Assembly (NCBI GenBank): GCA_002730325.1
Contig: PBZV01000017.1
Coordinates: 6,987 to 15,800, forward strand
Length of the DNA stretch: 8,814 bases
From: Nitrososphaerota archaeon
Lineage (GTDB): Archaea > Thermoproteota > Nitrososphaeria > Nitrososphaerales > Nitrosopumilaceae
Direction of reading: 5' to 3'
Every line of letters begins with the position of its first letter. Positions within the stretch are counted from its first letter, which is position 1. The notes below the pieces were generated by a model, which searched no databases, was not told the origin of the DNA, and saw only the letters and a list, made by a program, of their open reading frames with translations. Position numbers and translations under genes: made by a program. Positions 6,178 through 8,814 of the stretch are shown in pieces.

Positions 6178-7281
6178 ATGAATACAAAAAATGTGGTAAG
6201 TGAAAAAATAAAATTAAAGACAGGGTATACTACAGGGAGTTCGGCAACAGCAGCAGCAAAAGCTGCATTATTAGCAATAATTAATCAGCAAAAATTGGAA
6301 AATGTAGAAATTATATTGCCTAAAGGGAATTTGATTAAAATTCCAATATTTTCCTGTAAATTTGAATTAGAGAAAGCAGTTTGTTCTGTAATTAAAAATG
6401 GCGGAGATGATCCTGATGTAACTCATGGTGCAGAGATCATTGTAGAATTATCATTTACAGAAAAAATAGGGAAAATCGATATTGATGGTGGAGAAGGAGT
6501 TGGAATAGTTACAAAACCAGGATTAGGTTTAGAAATTAACAAGCCTGCAATTAATCCAGTTCCTAAAAAAATGATTATTGAAAATTTAACAAGCATAGGA
6601 AGAGAAATTTTGGTGAAAAAAGGTTTTAGAGTTTTAATTTCAGTTCCTAAAGGAAGAGAATTAGGTCCAAAAACAGATAACCCAAGATTAGGTATTAAAA
6701 ATGGAATATCAATTTTAGGAACAAGTGGGATAGTTATTCCATTTTCTACAGCAGCTTATGCTGCATCAATAAGACAAAATATTGATGTTGCAGTTGCAAT
6801 GGGGAATGATACAGTAGTATTAACAACAGGTGGGAGAAGTGAAGATTTTTCAAAAAAAATAGTAGATTTGCCTGAACATTGTTTTGTACAAATGGGCGAT
6901 TTTTCAGGATATACAATTCAGCAATGTAGTAAAAAAAATATCAAGAAAGCATATGTTGTGGGTTTTATAGGAAAACTTGTAAAAATGGCAGCAGGGGTTA
7001 AACAAACTCATGTTAAAGGTTCAAAAGTTGATATGAATTTTTTAGCAGAGTTAGCAGAAAAATCTAATGCAAACGAAAAAGTGATTCAAAGTATTAAAAA
7101 AGCAAATACTGCAAGACATGTATCTGAAATTATTCAGGAAAATAATGTGGAAGGATTTTTTGAATTGATTTGTAGTGAAGTGCATAAACACATGAGAAAA
7201 CATAGTGAAAACAGAGTTTCCATTGATGTGGTATTGTTTAATTTTGATGGAAAAGTTCTATCGAGAAAATCAGAAGAATAA
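6178..7281 (+). CDS. cbiD: cobalt-precorrin-5B C1-methyltransferase
   Basis: A 367-residue CbiD, which uses S-adenosylmethionine to methylate C1 of cobalt-precorrin-5B in the anaerobic (early cobalt insertion) cobalamin pathway. Family signatures in order: LKTGYTTGSSATAAAKAA (13-30), KNGGDDPDVTHG (73-84), GGEGVGIVTKPGLG (104-117), and NPRLGIKNGISILGTSGIV (168-186). Further on are the VVLTTGGR and QMGDFSGY segments. Length matches the family (about 360-380). The glycine-rich N-terminal motif has Ser22 where many CbiD proteins have cysteine. The start ATG fits a leaderless promoter. The gene is followed 31 bases later by cbiG, the preceding pathway step, and then cbiX, which supports the assignment. 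Confidence 0.96.
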   Translation: MNTKNVVSEKIKLKTGYTTGSSATAAAKAALLAIINQQKLENVEIILPKGNLIKIPIFSCKFELEKAVCSVIKNGGDDPDVTHGAEIIVELSFTEKIGKIDIDGGEGVGIVTKPGLGLEINKPAINPVPKKMIIENLTSIGREILVKKGFRVLISVPKGRELGPKTDNPRLGIKNGISILGTSGIVIPFSTAAYAASIRQNIDVAVAMGNDTVVLTTGGRSEDFSKKIVDLPEHCFVQMGDFSGYTIQQCSKKNIKKAYVVGFIGKLVKMAAGVKQTHVKGSKVDMNFLAELAEKSNANEKVIQSIKKANTARHVSEIIQENNVEGFFELICSEVHKHMRKHSENRVSIDVVLFNFDGKVLSRKSEE

Positions 7282-7283
7282 GG

Positions 7284-7295
7284 TTTTTTATTAAA
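7284..7295 (+). promoter_or_regulatory. T-run and TATA-like sequence between cbiD and cbiG
   Basis: TTTTTTATTAAA begins three bases after the cbiD stop. The six T could act as a terminator for cbiD. The following TTTATTAAA is centred about 22-24 bases before the cbiG ATG, slightly close for an archaeal TATA box. Since cbiG lacks an obvious ribosome site, its own leaderless promoter here is plausible, but co-transcription with cbiD is equally possible. Confidence 0.3.
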
Positions 7296-7312
7296 GTAAA
7301 AAAAGTTTGGGT

Positions 7313-8365
7313 ATGGAAAAAGTTTCAGTCCTTGCTATTACGAAAAATGGGGTAAAAATTGGAGAAGAATTAAAGAAAAAATTTCCTGATTGGAAAATAT
7401 ATGCACCTGAAAAATTTTCAGATGAAGAAATCAAAATAAAATGGTATTCTGAACCTACATCTGAAAAAATTATTGAACTTTTTAAAAATTCTAATGCATT
7501 GATTTGTATTTTTTCTTTGGGAGCAATAATTAGATTAATTGCCCCTTATTTGAAAGACAAGAAAACAGATCCTGCAGTTATTGCAATTGATGATAAAACA
7601 AAATTTGTGATTAGTGTATTATCAGGACATATTGGTGGTGCAAATGAATTAACTCAAGAGATTGCAGAAAAACTAGGATCTATGCCTGTAATTACCACTG
7701 CAGCAGATGTTAACAAAACAATTTCAGTAGATCTAGTTGGAAGAAAATTTGGTTGGAAAATTGATGATGATTCCACAGTTACCAAAATTAGTGCTCATAT
7801 GGTAAATGAAGAACGTATAGGTATTTTTCAAGAAGTAGGTGAAAGAAATTGGTTTAAAGAATTGCCAAAAAATGTTTCAATTTATGAAAATCTAAAAGAT
7901 TTGAAAAAATCAAATTCTAAAGCTCATCTAATTATTTCTGATAAAATTATTGAAGAAGAATTAGCAAAAAAATCTGTAATTTATCATCCTCCAAGTTTAG
8001 TAATAGGTATTGGACTACACTGGGATACTTCTAAAGAAACGATAAAAATGGGAATTGAAGATTGTTTGAAGAAATTCAATCTTAGTTCAAAATCAATTGC
8101 AAAACTAGTATCTATTAAAAAACCACAAGATGTTCAAGGGTTAATAGATCTTGGAATAGAAATGGACATTCCTGTAGAATATGTAAACAGAGAAGAGTTG
8201 GCTGAGATTTCTGCTCCAAATCCTTCAGAAACTGTGAAAAAATTCGAAGGAACTGCAAGTGTGTCTGAGGCTGCTGCAATCAAAATCTCAAAAGGGGAAT
8301 TAATTGTAGAAAAACAGAAATTCCCTCCAAATTTGACCATAGCCATAGCGAGGATTTTGAATTGA
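7313..8365 (+). CDS. cbiG: cobalt-precorrin-5A hydrolase
   Basis: A 350-residue CbiG, which opens the ring-A lactone of cobalt-precorrin-5A and releases acetaldehyde, giving the CbiD substrate. The N-terminal and central domains show SLGAIIRLIAPYL (68-80), LSGHIGGANEL (103-113) and ITTAADV (127-133), all typical of CbiG. The C-terminal CobE/GbiG domain starts at GIGLHWDTS (232-240) and ends with SEAAAI (318-323) and KQKFPPNLTIAIAR (334-347). In many CbiG proteins the first of these reads G-(I/V)-G-C-(R/K)-x-G-T, so the Leu-His-Trp-Asp version is unusual. The ATG at 7313 is preferred to an in-frame TTG at 7307 that adds only two residues. Length is normal. The stop overlaps the start of cbiX, implying translational coupling. 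Confidence 0.95.
   Translation: MEKVSVLAITKNGVKIGEELKKKFPDWKIYAPEKFSDEEIKIKWYSEPTSEKIIELFKNSNALICIFSLGAIIRLIAPYLKDKKTDPAVIAIDDKTKFVISVLSGHIGGANELTQEIAEKLGSMPVITTAADVNKTISVDLVGRKFGWKIDDDSTVTKISAHMVNEERIGIFQEVGERNWFKELPKNVSIYENLKDLKKSNSKAHLIISDKIIEEELAKKSVIYHPPSLVIGIGLHWDTSKETIKMGIEDCLKKFNLSSKSIAKLVSIKKPQDVQGLIDLGIEMDIPVEYVNREELAEISAPNPSETVKKFEGTASVSEAAAIKISKGELIVEKQKFPPNLTIAIARILN
8350..8353 (+). promoter_or_regulatory. ribosome binding site of cbiX
   Basis: GAGG inside the last codons of cbiG, eight bases before the TTG at 8362. It selects this TTG as the start, since no ATG is nearby in frame. Confidence 0.55.
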
Positions 8366-8814
8366 AGCGAGGATTATTACTAATTGACAGGGGAAGTAAA
8401 GAAAGAGAAGCATCTGAAGAACTCGAAACTATTTGTAAAGGTATCAAAGATAAAACAGATTATGTTTTGACAGATTTTTGTTTTCTTGAAGTTGAGCCTC
8501 CATATATCGAAGATGGAATAAATAAATGCCTGAAACAAGGAATTGACGCATTAACAGTGGTTCCATATTTCCTATATCCAGGTAAAAAAGTTAAAAATGC
8601 AATTGCGGATGTAAAAGAACTTCAAAAAAAATCAGACATAAAATTCCTCATTAGTAAACCAATGAGTATGCATAAAACATTAGTAGAAATTGTTGAAAAT
8701 AGAATCCAAACAACATTACAAGAAAATAAAATTTCATTATCAAAAAATAAAGTAGATGTAATGATAATTGGTCATGGAAGTAAAGACCCTAATGCACAAA
8801 CATCATTAGATTAT
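8362..8814 (+). CDS. cbiX: sirohydrochlorin cobaltochelatase-like protein, two-domain, 3' truncated by window
   Basis: The first 151 codons of a CbiX-family chelatase, which inserts Co2+ into sirohydrochlorin at the start of the anaerobic cobalamin pathway; the frame is open to the end of the window. The start is a TTG whose last two bases begin the cbiG stop (TTGA overlap), with GAGG eight bases upstream. Two repeats are visible. Repeat 1 begins GLLLIDRGSKEREA (4-17) and continues with FCFLEVEPPYIEDGI (39-53) and VVPYFLYPGKKVK (66-78). Repeat 2 begins VMIIGHGSKDPNA (133-145), with the normal G-H-G-S. In repeat 1 the expected histidines of L-x-G-H-G-S and of F-L-x-x-G-x-H-V are Arg10 and Lys76, so this domain seems unable to bind metal in the usual way. 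Catalysis would then depend on repeat 2. The family is clear; cobalt over iron or nickel is inferred from the neighbours cbiD and cbiG. Confidence 0.9.
   Translation, partial: MKRGLLLIDRGSKEREASEELETICKGIKDKTDYVLTDFCFLEVEPPYIEDGINKCLKQGIDALTVVPYFLYPGKKVKNAIADVKELQKKSDIKFLISKPMSMHKTLVEIVENRIQTTLQENKISLSKNKVDVMIIGHGSKDPNAQTSLDY

Noticed and set aside
8134..8346. A 70-codon minus-strand frame within cbiG
   Set aside because: It is antisense to the conserved C-terminal domain of CbiG and has no supporting signals.

Overview
The window looks like a stretch of chromosome from an archaeon, most likely an A+T-rich member of the Nitrososphaerota (ammonia-oxidising Thaumarchaeota, Nitrosopumilus-like). 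Directly visible support: an archaeal Lhr-type helicase, a short RadB/RadA-like ATPase without an N-terminal HhH domain, an archaeal Sm-like protein, anaerobic-pathway cobalamin genes (cbiD, cbiG, a double-domain cbiX), strongly A/T-biased codons, and TATA-like boxes about 26-28 bases upstream of start codons (leaderless archaeal architecture). The bacterial-type MetK in this setting also fits that lineage. The lineage call is inference, because no 16S rRNA or amo gene is present.

Layout. Positions 1-3722 hold a nucleic-acid-handling block: the 3' end of an OB-fold (RPA/SSB-like) gene on the plus strand, then two minus-strand genes, an Lhr helicase with a C-terminal four-cysteine zinc motif and a RadB-like RecA-family ATPase. 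The OB-fold gene and lhr converge and share a TTAA that supplies both stop codons. From 3825 the plus strand carries lsm and metK, closely spaced and probably co-transcribed. MetK converges on, and overlaps by 24 bases, a minus-strand atypical short-chain dehydrogenase (NDUFA9/NmrA-like). A 79-base divergent promoter region separates that gene from the plus-strand cobalamin run cbiD - cbiG - cbiX, which leaves the window inside cbiX.

How the genes fit together. CbiX would insert cobalt into sirohydrochlorin. CbiG opens the ring-A lactone of cobalt-precorrin-5A, and CbiD then methylates C1 using S-adenosylmethionine, the product of MetK. The Lhr / RadB-like / OB-fold set suggests DNA repair or recombination, but a functional link is inferred from proximity only.

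No RNA gene, mobile element, CRISPR array or long repeat was seen, and no gene-free stretch reaches 300 bases. Nothing here is clearly a new system. The most interesting points are a CbiX whose first domain has lost both expected metal-binding histidines, a RadB-like ATPase lacking the expected catalytic glutamate, the bacterial-type MetK, and two convergent gene overlaps.
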